The position numbers and the translations under genes are program-made. Under the pieces are notes generated by a model that was not told where the DNA came from, made no database searches, and saw nothing but the letters and a program-made list of their open reading frames with translations. A stretch of 64,000 nucleotides of DNA from the NCBI RefSeq assembly GCF_001558695.1, contig NZ_LNTU01000012.1, positions 310,001 to 374,000 of the forward strand, written 5' to 3'. Numbering within the stretch: position 1 is the first letter of the stretch; the number at the start of each line of letters is the position of its first letter. This stretch comes from Paramesorhizobium deserti (lineage in GTDB: Bacteria; Pseudomonadota; Alphaproteobacteria; Rhizobiales; Rhizobiaceae). This document shows, piece by piece, positions 9,948 through 18,567 of the stretch.

Positions 9948-10487
9948 TCAGCTATAAGGCGAATAACACTGGCGGCGCGGGCCGTTATAGGGCTGATAGG
10001 TGTTATCATAGGCCCGATAGGAGCGATACCTGTTGGCACACCACTGGACATGCGCGCTGCTGTAGCCCGGCGCAACCCGGGTCGGCTGATTGGTGATGGC
10101 ACCGCCGATGATCGCGCCGGCGCCGAAAGCCGCCAGAGGATACCACCATCCATCACGGTGACGCCGGTATCCATGGCGGTAATGCCGATAGCCGCGGTGA
10201 CCACCCCAATATCCGGGACGGTATCTCCCGTGATGCCCCCAACCTGGCCTGCTGGGTCCATGGCCCCAACCTGGCCTGCTTGGCCCGTGGCCCCAGCCAC
10301 CGCGGCGGCCGCCGCCTCGATGGCCCCAACGCTCGCGGACCTGCCGACGGTGCTGGATCTGTTCGACATTCGAGCCGGTCTCGATGCCTGTCGGCAACAG
10401 CGGAGCCGCGCTCACCGGAATGGCAGATGTGAACGCAATGCTCATGCCAAGCGCCCCTGCCAAAAATGCTGATAAGAGTTTCTTCAT
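9948..10487 (-). CDS. BA14K-family secreted protein
   Basis: A 179-residue exported protein. Start is the ATG at 10487 ([20 protein letters not shown]), followed by a signal peptide that probably ends near SAAPLL. A long low-complexity region rich in Gly, His, Arg and Trp then carries a tandem repeat of GHGPSRPGW. Next is a short hydrophobic stretch ([18 protein letters not shown]) and the C-terminal BA14K pattern [31 protein letters not shown]14K was first described as a Brucella immunoreactive, lectin-like protein, and relatives are found across Hyphomicrobiales. It has its own terminator, and a 10-bp-arm inverted repeat lies upstream. A longer start at 10562 is less likely. Confidence 0.85.
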   Translation of the reverse strand: MKKLLSAFLAGALGMSIAFTSAIPVSAAPLLPTGIETGSNVEQIQHRRQVRERWGHRGGGRRGGWGHGPSRPGWGHGPSRPGWGHHGRYRPGYWGGHRGYRHYRHGYRRHRDGWWYPLAAFGAGAIIGGAITNQPTRVAPGYSSAHVQWCANRYRSYRAYDNTYQPYNGPRRQCYSPYS

Positions 10488-10580
10488 AACAACTCCCGTT
10501 GATAAATCCGTCCCTTGAAAATAAACTGCACATATATTCATGAACACATGATGAACATGCACTATTCCATTGTCTTTATC

Positions 10581-10608
10581 CAGTATATACTTTGTCTAGA
10601 ATATACTG
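10581..10608. repeat. AT-rich inverted repeat upstream of the BA14K-like gene
   Basis: CAGTATAT and ATATACTG form perfect 8-base arms around 12 bases, 94 bases upstream of the start at 10487. This may be an operator, but no regulator can be named from sequence. Confidence 0.4.
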
Positions 10609-10671
10609 AATTGATTGGGTAATCAGGTCACATGCAGAAATACCCCGCCAATCCTTACGGCCTGTCTCAAA

Positions 10672-10736
10672 CCGTGATCCTCACGATCCCGCTTCCGCCA
10701 TCATTATCATGGAACCAGGATCACGGGGCGGGCGTT
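10672..10736. repeat. Inverted repeat with perfect 10-base arms
   Basis: CCGTGATCCT (10672-10681) and AGGATCACGG (10727-10736) are exact reverse complements separated by 45 bases. The second arm ends 31 bases before the start of the small gene at 10768, so it lies in that gene's promoter or 5' leader. No T run follows, so it is not an intrinsic terminator. Confidence 0.5.
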
Positions 10737-10767
10737 AAAAGCCGCATTTAACAGTCCGGAGGTTTTC

Positions 10768-10890
10768 ATGACCAATCAGACGATTCCCGCAGATATCTAT
10801 CAACGCCATGAGAGAGAATGGCAGATATTACGGAAATCCCTCGCCGGCTCCCAGCCACCGCCGCAGCCGCAGGATACGCAGAAGAAATAA
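10768..10890 (+). CDS. Small protein, 40 residues, unknown function
   Basis: The ORF MTNQTIPADIYQRHEREWQ... has 40 codons. It is preceded by a near-consensus Shine-Dalgarno (CCGGAGG, 7 bases before the ATG) and followed 28 bases later by a strong intrinsic terminator. That makes it a self-contained transcription unit. The product is soluble and charged, with a helical N-terminal half and a Pro/Gln-rich tail (PPPQPQ) ending in KK. No family is recognised. The strong initiation signal, short length and own terminator argue for a real gene. Confidence 0.6.
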   Translation: MTNQTIPADIYQRHEREWQILRKSLAGSQPPPQPQDTQKK

Positions 10891-10918
10891 TCCCTGGCCG
10901 ATTGGCCTACAAAGCATC

Positions 10919-10947
10919 GCCGGAAGCCGCCCGCGCTTCCGGCTTTT
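10919..10947 (+). terminator. Rho-independent terminator
   Basis: GCCGGAAGC (10919-10927), a 7-base loop, GCTTCCGGC (10935-10943) and then TTTT. The stem is a perfect 9 bp. It ends the transcript of the 40-residue gene. Confidence 0.85.
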
Positions 10948-11033
10948 CATTTCCTGATCTGCTCCTGTCTTTGGAGGGCACGCTTGCGCATGGTAAGCTG
11001 ACAGGTCGGTATCGCCAAAGGAAGGAATGCGCC

Positions 11034-11339
11034 ATGAACACCGCCAACCTTCAACTCGAAGGGCTCTGCCTTGCCGTCGCCTCGGTCAACCATCTGCTGG
11101 TTTCCAAGGGACTACTCTCGCAGGGTGAGATAGACACTGCCCTGCGCAAGGCCGAAGCGGCCATCGTCGGAGACGAACGCATTACCGGGCAGCTGTCGCC
11201 TGCCAACCGGGATGCGGTCTGCTTTCCCATCCGGCTGCTGCAGCTTGCCAATAATGCCGGCGCCGACACGCCGTGGTCGTTCTCGCATCTCGCCAAGCTG
11301 GTGGGTGAAACGAAGCGCCCCTATAACGATCAGATATAG
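11034..11339 (+). CDS. Hypothetical protein, 101 residues
   Basis: A small soluble protein, MNTANLQLEGLCLAVASVNHLL..., from the ATG at 11034, which has AAGGAAGG a few bases upstream. An in-frame extension back to 10818 would cross the preceding gene and terminator and is rejected. The sequence predicts mostly helices. It contains the stretch LVSKGLLSQGEIDTALRKAE, which resembles the helix-turn-helix phrase often found in small Hyphomicrobiales hypothetical proteins, but I cannot name a family. It is convergent with ugpC, 28 bases from its stop. Confidence 0.7.
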   Translation: MNTANLQLEGLCLAVASVNHLLVSKGLLSQGEIDTALRKAEAAIVGDERITGQLSPANRDAVCFPIRLLQLANNAGADTPWSFSHLAKLVGETKRPYNDQI

Positions 11340-11367
11340 CCTGGATTTCCGCAGGCGGCAGCGCAGC

Positions 11368-12441
11368 TCATATCCGCTTTCCTGCCTCGTCGAAGATATG
11401 CAGGTCGGCAGCGTTTGCGCCAACGCGTATCTTCGCCCCCGGCTCCACAACCGTCTTGCCAGCCACCCTGATGACGAGGCGCTCCTTTCCCGCATCGCCA
11501 TAGATGAAGCTCTCCGCACCGACAGGCTCGATCGCCTGCACGACGATGTCGAGCGTCGCGTCCGGCCGGCTGCCGTTACTGTCGCCGGTCACGAGGAACA
11601 GGTTTTCCGGGCGGATGCCGAGCGTTGCCGCTTCCTTCGAAAATGACAGGCCCTCGCCGCCGATCGTGGTGCCGTCGACAAGCACTGGCCGCCCCTCGCC
11701 CGGCTTAAGGGCCAGGAGGTTCATCGGCGGTGCGCCGATGAAGCTCGCCACAAACAGGCTCGCCGGCTTCTCGTAGATTTCGAGTGGCGCGCCGATCTGC
11801 TCGACATTGCCGCCGTTCATGACGACGAGAATGTCGGCGAGCGTCATCGCCTCGAGCTGGTCGTGGGTGACATAGACGCTGGTGACACCCAGCGAACGCT
11901 GCAAATTCTTGATCTCGACGCGCATCTGGCCGCGCAGCTTGGCATCGAGATTGGAGAGCGGCTCGTCGAACAGGAAGACCTTCGGGTTGCGGACGATGGC
12001 GCGGCCCATGGCGACGCGCTGACGCTGGCCGCCCGAGAGCTCGCGCGGCCGGCGCGCCAGAAGATGCGCGAGTTCGAGCGTCGCGGCCGCCTCGCGGACG
12101 CGCCTGTCGATTTCGGGCTTCGCCATGCGGCGGTTGCGCAGGCCATAGGCCATGTTGTCATAGACGCTCATATGCGGATAGAGCGCGTAATTCTGGAACA
12201 CCATGGCGATGTCGCGCTCGGCAGGCCCGAGATCGTTGACCACTCGCCCGTCGATGACGATCTCGCCCTCGGTGATCGATTCCAGGCCCGCGATCATGCG
12301 CAGAAGTGTCGATTTTCCGCAGCCGGACGGCCCGACCAGCACGCAGAGCGCGCCGTCAGGTATCGCCAGGTCCACTTTCTTCACGGCTTCGACGGCGCCG
12401 GCATAGACCTTGCGGACATTTTTCAAATCGAGGGTGGCCAT
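11368..12441 (-). CDS. ugpC: sn-Glycerol-3-phosphate ABC importer, ATP-binding protein UgpC
   Basis: A 357-residue ATPase of the CUT1 (MalK/UgpC) type that drives import by UgpAE. Walker [10 protein letters not shown] is at residues 37-45, followed by the LSGGQRQR signature, Walker [17 protein letters not shown] and the switch His (VTHD). The C-terminal TOBE/MalK-type domain runs from about residue 235 to the end. The start is the ATG at 12441, which overlaps the ugpE stop as TAATG, so the two are probably translationally coupled. It is the last gene of the ugpB-ugpA-ugpE-ugpC operon. Confidence 0.94.
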   Translation of the reverse strand: MATLDLKNVRKVYAGAVEAVKKVDLAIPDGALCVLVGPSGCGKSTLLRMIAGLESITEGEIVIDGRVVNDLGPAERDIAMVFQNYALYPHMSVYDNMAYGLRNRRMAKPEIDRRVREAAATLELAHLLARRPRELSGGQRQRVAMGRAIVRNPKVFLFDEPLSNLDAKLRGQMRVEIKNLQRSLGVTSVYVTHDQLEAMTLADILVVMNGGNVEQIGAPLEIYEKPASLFVASFIGAPPMNLLALKPGEGRPVLVDGTTIGGEGLSFSKEAATLGIRPENLFLVTGDSNGSRPDATLDIVVQAIEPVGAESFIYGDAGKERLVIRVAGKTVVEPGAKIRVGANAADLHIFDEAGKRI

Positions 12442-13289
12442 TATTTCTCCGTTTCGACGAGACCGCGGACAAACCAGCGCTGCATGAGGACGACGACGAG
12501 GATCGGCGGCAGGATGGCGAGAATGCAGGTCACCATCACCAGGTGCCATTCGGTATCGGCATCGGCGAAGGAGATCATCTTGCGCAGCGCGATGACGATC
12601 GTTCCCATGTCATTGCGGTTGGTAACGAGCAGCGGCCAGAGATATTGCGTCCAGCCATAGATGAACTGGATGACGAAAAGCGCGGCTATGTTGGTTTTCG
12701 ACAAGGGCAGCAGAATGTCCTTGAAAAAGCGCCACGGCCCAGCCCCGTCGACACGCGCCGCCTCGACCAGTTCGCCAGGGATGGTCATGAAGAACTGGCG
12801 AAACAGAAGGGTCGCGGTGGCGGAGGCCATCAGCGGTAGGGTCAATCCCGCATAGGTATCGATCAGCCCGAAATCGACCATCACCTTGTAGGTCGGCAGG
12901 ATGCGGACCTCGACGGGCAGCATCAATGTGATGAAGATCAGCCAGAAGAAGGTCATGCGCAGCGGAAAGCGGAAGAAGACCACCGCATAGGCCGACAGGA
13001 TGGAAATGAAGATCTTACCGACCGCGATCAGCACCGCGACGATGGTGCTGTTCCAGAGGAGCCGGTCGACGCCGACGCCGCCGATGCGCCCGATGCCGCC
13101 GAAGAGCGCCGTTGTGTAATTCTCGAGAAAATGACCGCCCGGGATCAGCGGCAGGGGCGGCCTGAGGATCGTCTGCAGCGAATGGGTCGAGGCGACGAAG
13201 GTGTAATAGATCGGAAAGGCGATGATGAAGACGCCGATGAGCAGAACGGTGTGAGCAATGATACGGCGCGAGGGTCTGTTGTCGATCAT
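12441..13289 (-). CDS. ugpE: sn-Glycerol-3-phosphate ABC importer, permease UgpE
   Basis: Inner-membrane permease of the CUT1 family with six predicted membrane segments and the EAA loop [24 protein letters not shown], which docks on UgpC. I use the ATG at 13289 (MIDNRPSRR), giving 282 residues, the usual length. GGGGAA lies about 5 bases upstream, whereas a GTG five codons earlier (13304) overlaps the ugpA stop and has no better signal. The stop overlaps the ugpC ATG. Confidence 0.93.
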   Translation of the reverse strand: MIDNRPSRRIIAHTVLLIGVFIIAFPIYYTFVASTHSLQTILRPPLPLIPGGHFLENYTTALFGGIGRIGGVGVDRLLWNSTIVAVLIAVGKIFISILSAYAVVFFRFPLRMTFFWLIFITLMLPVEVRILPTYKVMVDFGLIDTYAGLTLPLMASATATLLFRQFFMTIPGELVEAARVDGAGPWRFFKDILLPLSKTNIAALFVIQFIYGWTQYLWPLLVTNRNDMGTIVIALRKMISFADADTEWHLVMVTCILAILPPILVVVLMQRWFVRGLVETEK

Positions 13290-13300
13290 CTGATTCCCCG

Positions 13301-14182
13301 TCACCCGTAATGCACGCGGCGCTCGACATAGCGGAATTGAACCGCCGTCAGCGCGATGACGATCACCATCAGGATGACCGACTGGGCGGCAGATTCGCCC
13401 AGGATCAGATTGACGAAGCCATCATTATAGACCTTGTAGACGAGCGTCTCCGTGGCCTTGCCCGGACCGCCGCCCGTCACGGCATGGATGATGCCGAAGG
13501 TATCGAAGAAGGCGTAGACGGTGTTGATGACCAGAAGGAAGAAGCTCGTCGGCGCCAGCAGCGGGAAGATGATGGTCCAGAACCGTTTCGTCTCGCCCGC
13601 CCCGTCGATGCTTGCCGCCTCGACCAGTGATTTCGGTATCGCCTGCAGGCCGGCGACGAAGAACAGGAAATTATAGCTGATCTGCTTCCAGGCGGCTGCC
13701 GCGACGACGAGGATCATCGCCTGCGGGCCATTGAGAAGCGGATCCCAGCTGATCCCCAGCGAGCGGAGCATGACGGCAATCGTGCCAATCGACGGATTGA
13801 ACAGGAACAGCCACAGCATGCCGGCGATGGCCGGGGCGACCGCATAGGGCCAGATCAGCAATGTGCGATAGATGCCGCGCCCCCGCACCACCTTGTCGGC
13901 CATAACAGCCAGATAAAGCGCGGGAACCATGGCGAACACGGCCGTGGCGACGGCGAAGATGATGGTGACCTGGAAGGAATGCAGGTAATTGGGATCGGCC
14001 AGCACATGCCTGAAATTGGCCAGCCCGACGAATTGCGTCGAGAGACCGAACGGGTCTTCCCTGAGCATGGATTGATAAAGCGCCTGCGACGCGGGCCAAT
14101 AGAAGAATATGGCCGTAATCGCGAGCTGCGGCGCCAGAAGCAGATATGGCAGGACTTTGTTGGGGAAGATTGCGCGGGGCAC
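13301..14182 (-). CDS. ugpA: sn-Glycerol-3-phosphate ABC importer, permease UgpA
   Basis: Partner permease of UgpE, with six membrane segments and the EAA loop [21 protein letters not shown] choose the GTG at 14182 (293 residues, the usual UgpA length) because AGAAGGA lies 8 bases upstream. The ATG at 14215 adds 11 residues and reads through that Shine-Dalgarno. The gene is separated from ugpB by about 300 bases that contain REP- and RIME-like palindromes, so transcript processing between the abundant binding protein and the permeases is likely. Confidence 0.93.
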   Translation of the reverse strand: MPRAIFPNKVLPYLLLAPQLAITAIFFYWPASQALYQSMLREDPFGLSTQFVGLANFRHVLADPNYLHSFQVTIIFAVATAVFAMVPALYLAVMADKVVRGRGIYRTLLIWPYAVAPAIAGMLWLFLFNPSIGTIAVMLRSLGISWDPLLNGPQAMILVVAAAAWKQISYNFLFFVAGLQAIPKSLVEAASIDGAGETKRFWTIIFPLLAPTSFFLLVINTVYAFFDTFGIIHAVTGGGPGKATETLVYKVYNDGFVNLILGESAAQSVILMVIVIALTAVQFRYVERRVHYG

Positions 14183-14315
14183 TGGGTGGTCCTTCTGGCC
14201 GCCTACCTTCGTCATCCCCGGACTTTTCCCGAGGATCTACGACAGAGAAACATAGATCAGGACGGTTGCAGGCACTGTCATGAATGGCAGCGCCGTTTCC
14301 GTTTTCTTGTGGGCG

Positions 14316-14338
14316 ATCCTCGGGACAAGCCCGAGGAT
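14316..14338. repeat. REP-like palindrome (family with ATCCTCGGG arms)
   Basis: ATCCTCGGG, a 5-base centre (ACAAG) and CCCGAGGAT. The same core recurs at 25656, 37731, 50867 and 50992, with variants at 16571 and 37597. Here it lies in the ugpB-ugpA intergenic region. Confidence 0.8.
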
Positions 14339-14367
14339 GATGTTCGGTCCGGGTGTATCAGATTGCT

Positions 14368-14462
14368 CCTCATCCGCCTGCGTTCTTCGGACTATCCCCA
14401 CACGGGGAGAAGAAGGAAGCGGCGACGTTAACGCCTCCCTCTCCCCTGCTTGCGGGGAGAGG
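14368..14462. repeat. RIME-like intergenic repeat
   Basis: Two hairpins in tandem: CCCCACACGGGG leading into GAGAAG, then CTCTCCCC...GGGGAGAGG, introduced by CTCATCCG and TTCGG. The same order of blocks (CTCATCCG, TTCGG, CTCCCC/GGGGAGAAG, CTCTC/GAGAGG) is found inside cobG at 53113-53270. The architecture recalls rhizobial RIME elements. It lies between ugpB and ugpA. Confidence 0.6.
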
Positions 14463-14480
14463 TACGGATGCGGGGCAAGA

Positions 14481-15794
14481 TTACTGGCCGATCGCCTGCT
14501 TGATCGCGGCATTGCCGCGAGAGACCGCACTGTCGAGAGCCTGCTGCGCCGTCTGTTGCCCGGCCAGCATCTTCTCGAACTCCTCGTTCTCGATATCGCG
14601 GACCTGAGGCAGGTTTACGAGACGGACGCCGCGCGAATTCTCGGTCGGCGCCTTGCCCATCATCTGGGTGATCGGCGTCTCGCGACCGGGATTCTTCTCG
14701 TAGAAGCCGGACGCCTTGGTTTCCTCATAGGCTTTCAGCGTGACGGGCAGATAACCCGATACCTGATGGAGCCGCGCCTGGATCTCGGGGCTGGAGAGGA
14801 AATTGAAGAAGGCCGCGATGCCCTTGTACTTCTCGTCCGACTTTCCGCCGAACACCCACAGGCTCGCACCGCCTGGAATGGTGTTCTGCGGTGCGCCTTC
14901 CGCCTCCGGCTCGTAGGGCAGTTGCCCGATGCCGTAATTCATGCCCGACTTGACGATATCGCCGAGGCCGCCCGATGATTCGGTCAGGATGCCGCATTCG
15001 CCGGCGAGGAAGATCTGCTTGGCCTCCGAGGTGCGGCCGCCATAACGGAACACGCCCTCCTTGGCGAGATCGGCGATCTCCTGGAAATGCTTCACATAAA
15101 GCGGCGCATTGATCTCCAGGTTAACGTCCAGCCCCGCAAGGCCATTTTCATTGGTGCCGTAAGGAAGATTGTTCCAGGCGGCGAAATTCTCCAGATGGAT
15201 CCAGGTCAGCCAGGTCGAGGTATAGCCGCAAGGTGCTGCGCCACTGGTCTTGATCTTCTTGGCGGCTTCCCATACCTCGGGCCAGGTCTTCGGCGGGTTA
15301 TCGACATCGAGACCGGCCTTCTGGAAGATATCCTTGTTATAATAAAGAATGGGCGACGAGCTGTTATAGGGGAAGGACAGCATGGTGCCATCAGGCTTCG
15401 AATAATAGGCGACGATCCCCGGCAGATACTGGCTCTTGTCGAAGGTGGCGCCGCCTTCCGACAGCACTTCCGCCACCGGCTTGACCGCACCTTCGGCCGC
15501 CATCATGACGCCGGTTCCGACGTCGAATACCTGGATGATGTCGGGCGCCTGCTTGGCGCGGAACGCGGCGATGCCGGCATTCAGCGTTTCCGGATAGGTT
15601 CCCTTGAAGACCGGAACGACCTTGTAATCGCTCTGGCTCTCGTTGAATTCCTTAGAGAGGGTCTCGACGACTTCGTTGTTGGCGCCGGTCATGGCGTGCC
15701 ACCAACTGATCTCGGTGACGGCGAAGGAGGATGTCGAGGACATCAACAACGTCACGGCGGCAGCAAGGCCGGTGGAAATACCCCTGGATTTCAT
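14481..15794 (-). CDS. ugpB: sn-Glycerol-3-phosphate ABC importer, substrate-binding protein UgpB
   Basis: Periplasmic binding protein of 437 residues from the ATG at 15794 (MKSRGISTGLAAAVTLLMSSTSSFA), with a signal peptide cleaved near SFAVTEISWWHAM. The WWHAMTGANNE opening and the GGASLWVFGGKSDEKYKG segment are typical of UgpB. GGAGA precedes the start; in-frame sequence further upstream is not coding-like. It is the first gene of the ugp operon. About 60 bases upstream is an array of CTGT direct repeats with 11-base spacing that looks like a PHO box, fitting the known Pho-regulon membership of ugp. Confidence 0.94.
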   Translation of the reverse strand: MKSRGISTGLAAAVTLLMSSTSSFAVTEISWWHAMTGANNEVVETLSKEFNESQSDYKVVPVFKGTYPETLNAGIAAFRAKQAPDIIQVFDVGTGVMMAAEGAVKPVAEVLSEGGATFDKSQYLPGIVAYYSKPDGTMLSFPYNSSSPILYYNKDIFQKAGLDVDNPPKTWPEVWEAAKKIKTSGAAPCGYTSTWLTWIHLENFAAWNNLPYGTNENGLAGLDVNLEINAPLYVKHFQEIADLAKEGVFRYGGRTSEAKQIFLAGECGILTESSGGLGDIVKSGMNYGIGQLPYEPEAEGAPQNTIPGGASLWVFGGKSDEKYKGIAAFFNFLSSPEIQARLHQVSGYLPVTLKAYEETKASGFYEKNPGRETPITQMMGKAPTENSRGVRLVNLPQVRDIENEEFEKMLAGQQTAQQALDSAVSRGNAAIKQAIGQ

Positions 15795-15855
15795 AATGGT
15801 CTCCCTTATTGCTGGCGTCATGAGCGCGCCGCTTGTGGCCAGTATCTGTTCTATG

Positions 15856-15895
15856 TGACAGTTGAACAACAGTTTATTTGCAGTTTTGTGAACAG
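15856..15895 (-). promoter_or_regulatory. Tandem PHO-box-like array before ugpB
   Basis: Read on the minus strand, four CTG(T/C) half-sites follow one another with spacings of 12, 11 and 11 bases, ending in CTGTCA. They are separated by A/T-rich spacers (CTGCAAATAAA, CTGTTGTTCAA). PhoB binds 11-bp direct repeats of CTGTCAT plus an AT-rich spacer, and ugp operons are classic PhoB targets. The match is imperfect in three of the four repeats. Confidence 0.55.
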
Positions 15896-16018
15896 TTGCG
15901 ACCGCTATCCCCAGCCCAATCGCCGCGGCACAATTCCGCCGGCTTGCCGCCTTGGCCGGCAGCCCCGAAAAAGACGAAATTAATTTCTCTTTAAAGATGA
16001 CAAAGGGCTTCATATATT

Positions 16019-16035
16019 TTCAGAATAGTTCTAAA
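16019..16035 (+). promoter_or_regulatory. Irr box (iron control element) upstream of rirA
   Basis: TTCAGAATAGTTCTAAA matches the rhizobial ICE consensus TTTAGAA-N3-TTCTAAA at all but one arm position. It lies 55 bases before the rirA ATG, which suggests that Irr controls rirA. Confidence 0.65.
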
Positions 16036-16089
16036 CTGCTCGCTATTTGGTGCCCCCTTCGGACGGCTCCGAAAGAAAAGGATCATCCC

Positions 16090-16551
16090 ATGCGGCTTAC
16101 TCGCCAGACCAATTATGCAATCCGGATGCTGATGTATTGCGCGGCCAACGAAGGCAGCCTCAGTCGCGTTCCGGATATCGCCAGGGCCTATTCCGTTTCG
16201 GAACTGTTTCTCTTCAAGATCCTGCAGCCGCTCGTGGAAAACGGGCTGGTCGAGACGGTGCGCGGCCGCAATGGCGGCGTGCGGCTGGGCAAGCCGGCCT
16301 CGCAGATCACGATTTTCGATGTGGTGCGCGTGACGGAAGAGAGCTTCGCCATGGCGGAATGCTTCGAGAACGACGCGGCCGAATGCCCCCTCGTCGACAG
16401 CTGCGCGCTCAACTCGGCGCTGCGCGAAGCGCTTGGCGCCTTCTTCGAGGTGCTGGCGAAATATTCGATAGCCGATCTCGTCAAGGCGCGGCCGAACGTC
16501 CGCTCGCTCCTGGGACTGGATGAGTTGCGGCCGCAACTGGCTGCGGGTTAA
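16090..16551 (+). CDS. rirA: Iron-responsive transcriptional regulator RirA (Rrf2 family)
   Basis: RirA is the Fe-S cluster regulator that represses iron-uptake genes in Rhizobiaceae and Brucellaceae when iron is sufficient. The 153-residue protein starts MRLTRQTNYAIRMLMYCAAN at the ATG at 16090. It has the Rrf2 winged helix (about residues 1-75, with VSELFLFKILQPL and TVRGRNGGVRLG). Cys91, Cys99 and Cys105 lie in AECFENDAAECPLVDSC and are the cluster ligands of characterised RirA proteins. An Irr box lies 55 bases upstream. The gene is convergent with the hmu operon, and RirA-type boxes stand before hemP, hmuR and the siderophore-interacting gene in this window. Confidence 0.94.
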   Translation: MRLTRQTNYAIRMLMYCAANEGSLSRVPDIARAYSVSELFLFKILQPLVENGLVETVRGRNGGVRLGKPASQITIFDVVRVTEESFAMAECFENDAAECPLVDSCALNSALREALGAFFEVLAKYSIADLVKARPNVRSLLGLDELRPQLAAG

Positions 16552-16570
16552 AGGAGCCCCTCTGGCCGTC

Positions 16571-16593
16571 ATTCTCGGGACAAGCCCGAGAAT
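16571..16593. repeat. REP-like palindrome between convergent rirA and hmuV
   Basis: ATTCTCGGG, ACAAG, CCCGAGAAT: perfect 9-base arms. It is a variant of the ATCCTCGGG family and sits between two gene ends, where it may protect 3' ends. Confidence 0.75.
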
Positions 16594-16647
16594 GACGACG
16601 AGTCAGGAGCGTGGTCCCGCCAGCAGTTCCTTAAATTAGGATAGCCT

Positions 16648-17436
16648 CTACACCGCCGATTGCGGCAGGACGAAAGGCGCGCCGCTACCGGGCAGGACGC
16701 CGACCTTCAAAGCGCATTCATAGACGCGCAGGATGCGGTCGTCCGACAGCATATCGCGAGGCTCTCCAGCCGCATCGACCCGCCCGCGATGCATCATGAC
16801 AATCCGGTCGGCGAACATCGCCGTGAGATTAAGATCATGCAGGATGGCGATGACGCCCCCGCCCTCTTCGGCAAAGCTTTTCGCGATGCGCATGATGATG
16901 AGCTGATGTTTGATATCGAGGCTCGACACCGGCTCGTCGAGAAAGAGATAGCGCGGCTCGCCGTCGAGAACGGGCTGCCAGACCTGGCAGAGCACGCGGG
17001 CCAATTGCACTCGCTGCTGCTCGCCGCCGGAAAGCTCCTGATAGAAGCGCCCGGAAAAACCTTCGAGATCGACCATGGCGAGCGCCCGGTCCGGCAGGGT
17101 TTCGATGTCGTGCGAGCCTGCCCCGGAATAGCCGCTGGTGAGACCCAGACGAACGATTTCCCGCACCGTATAGGGGAAGGCCAGCGAAGTCGCCTGCGGC
17201 AGCACGGCGCGTATGTTCGCCATCTGCCACGGTTTCAGTGTTTCGAACGGCCTGCTGTTGATCGACGCCTGCCCCGTGAAGGGCAGATCGCCCGAGAGAG
17301 CGCGCAGCAGCGTGGTCTTGCCGGAGCCGTTCGGCCCGACGATTGCCGTCAACTCGCCCGGCCGGGCCTGAAAATCGATGTTCTCGATGATCCGTTTGCG
17401 GCCGATAGCGACTGACAGGTTTCTGGCTTCGATCAT
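16648..17436 (-). CDS. hmuV: Hemin ABC importer ATP-binding protein HmuV
   Basis: A 262-residue ATPase of the FepC/BtuD type that powers heme import through HmuU. Walker A GPNGSGKTT is at residues 34-42, the signature is ELSGGEQQRVQLAR, Walker B is YLFLDEPVSSLD and the switch His is in AILHDLN. The gene starts 7 bases after the hmuU stop. It is the last gene of hemP-hmuS-hmuT-hmuU-hmuV. A REP-like palindrome follows towards rirA. Confidence 0.94.
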   Translation of the reverse strand: MIEARNLSVAIGRKRIIENIDFQARPGELTAIVGPNGSGKTTLLRALSGDLPFTGQASINSRPFETLKPWQMANIRAVLPQATSLAFPYTVREIVRLGLTSGYSGAGSHDIETLPDRALAMVDLEGFSGRFYQELSGGEQQRVQLARVLCQVWQPVLDGEPRYLFLDEPVSSLDIKHQLIIMRIAKSFAEEGGGVIAILHDLNLTAMFADRIVMMHRGRVDAAGEPRDMLSDDRILRVYECALKVGVLPGSGAPFVLPQSAV

Positions 17437-17443
17437 GGCTGTC

Positions 17444-18535
17444 TCACAAATCGACGATCCCGCGCCGGCGCAGGAGAATCCAGAGGAAGAACGGTGCGCC
17501 AGCCAGCGCGGTGACGATGCCGATGGGCAGTTCCGCCGGGGCGACGATGGTGCGGCTCACCGCATCGGCGAGAAGCAACAGGATCGAGCCCAGCAGTGCC
17601 GATGCGGGCAGGAGGTAGCGGTGGTCCGGACCAATCACGAGGCGCAACAGATGCGGCACGATAATGCCGACAAAACCGATGCCTCCGCTCATCGCGACGG
17701 ACGCGCCGACTGCCGCCGCGACGGTGACGATGGCGACATTCTTCAGCCGCTGCACGGGTATGCCAAGATGGTGAGCCGATGCCTCACCCAGTGCCAGCCC
17801 ATTGAGGCCACGCCCCAGAAACGGCGCGGCAATGAGAGAGAGCAGGATAATAGGCCCGGAGGCCGCGATCTTGGTCCAGGTCGCGCCCGCAAGCGAGCCC
17901 ATCTGCCAGAACATCAAATCCCGTAATTGCCGGTCGTCGGCGATGTAGATGAGCGCGCCGGTCAGCGCCACTCCCAGCGCAGCCAGGGCAATTCCGGCCA
18001 GCAGCATGGTGGCAACGGATGTCTGGCCGCGCCGCGTGGCTATGCCGTAAAGCAGGAAGGTGGTAACAAGACTGGTCAGGAAAGCCATGACCGGCAGGGT
18101 ATAAATGCCCAAAACCGCCGCTGCCGGGGCGAGGACCGTGCCGCCGAAAATGATGGTGGCAAGCGCTCCGACACTAGCGCCTGACGAAACCCCGACAAGG
18201 CCGGGGTCGGCGAGCGGATTGCGGAAAAGTCCCTGCATGACCGCTCCCGAGACGGCGAGAGCGGAGCCGATCAGCACGCCCATGAAGATGCGTGGCAGGC
18301 GGATATCCATGACGATGAGACGGTCGCGCTGGGATAGCTCCGTCGAAAACAGCCAGTACTTGACGAGGCCCCAGGCGGAAGCGTCCGATGCACCGGCGGT
18401 GAGGCTGAACAGCGCGGTTGCGATGAGCAGGACGGCGAGCAGGGCAATCACGCCCCGGGCCATGCCGGAGCGGTCGCCGTGCTGGGGTCCTGCCCCATCG
18501 GCGATGGTGCGGACGAATTCCGTTCGCATCAGCAT
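17444..18535 (-). CDS. hmuU: Hemin ABC importer permease HmuU (FecCD family)
   Basis: A 363-residue permease with about ten membrane segments and FecCD signatures (PRIFMGVLIGSALAVSGAVMQ, GLVGVSSGA, GGIGFVGIIVPHLLRL near the C-terminal third). It forms the heme channel in the inner membrane with HmuV. The start at 18535 (MLMRTEFVRTIADG) leaves a normal length. The gap to hmuT is 227 bases and holds a MITE-like palindromic element, unusual inside such a tight operon. Downstream spacing to hmuV is 7 bases. Confidence 0.94.
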   Translation of the reverse strand: MLMRTEFVRTIADGAGPQHGDRSGMARGVIALLAVLLIATALFSLTAGASDASAWGLVKYWLFSTELSQRDRLIVMDIRLPRIFMGVLIGSALAVSGAVMQGLFRNPLADPGLVGVSSGASVGALATIIFGGTVLAPAAAVLGIYTLPVMAFLTSLVTTFLLYGIATRRGQTSVATMLLAGIALAALGVALTGALIYIADDRQLRDLMFWQMGSLAGATWTKIAASGPIILLSLIAAPFLGRGLNGLALGEASAHHLGIPVQRLKNVAIVTVAAAVGASVAMSGGIGFVGIIVPHLLRLVIGPDHRYLLPASALLGSILLLLADAVSRTIVAPAELPIGIVTALAGAPFFLWILLRRRGIVDL

Positions 18536-18567
18536 GGCGATATTACCGGGTACGCGGGCGGGATAGT

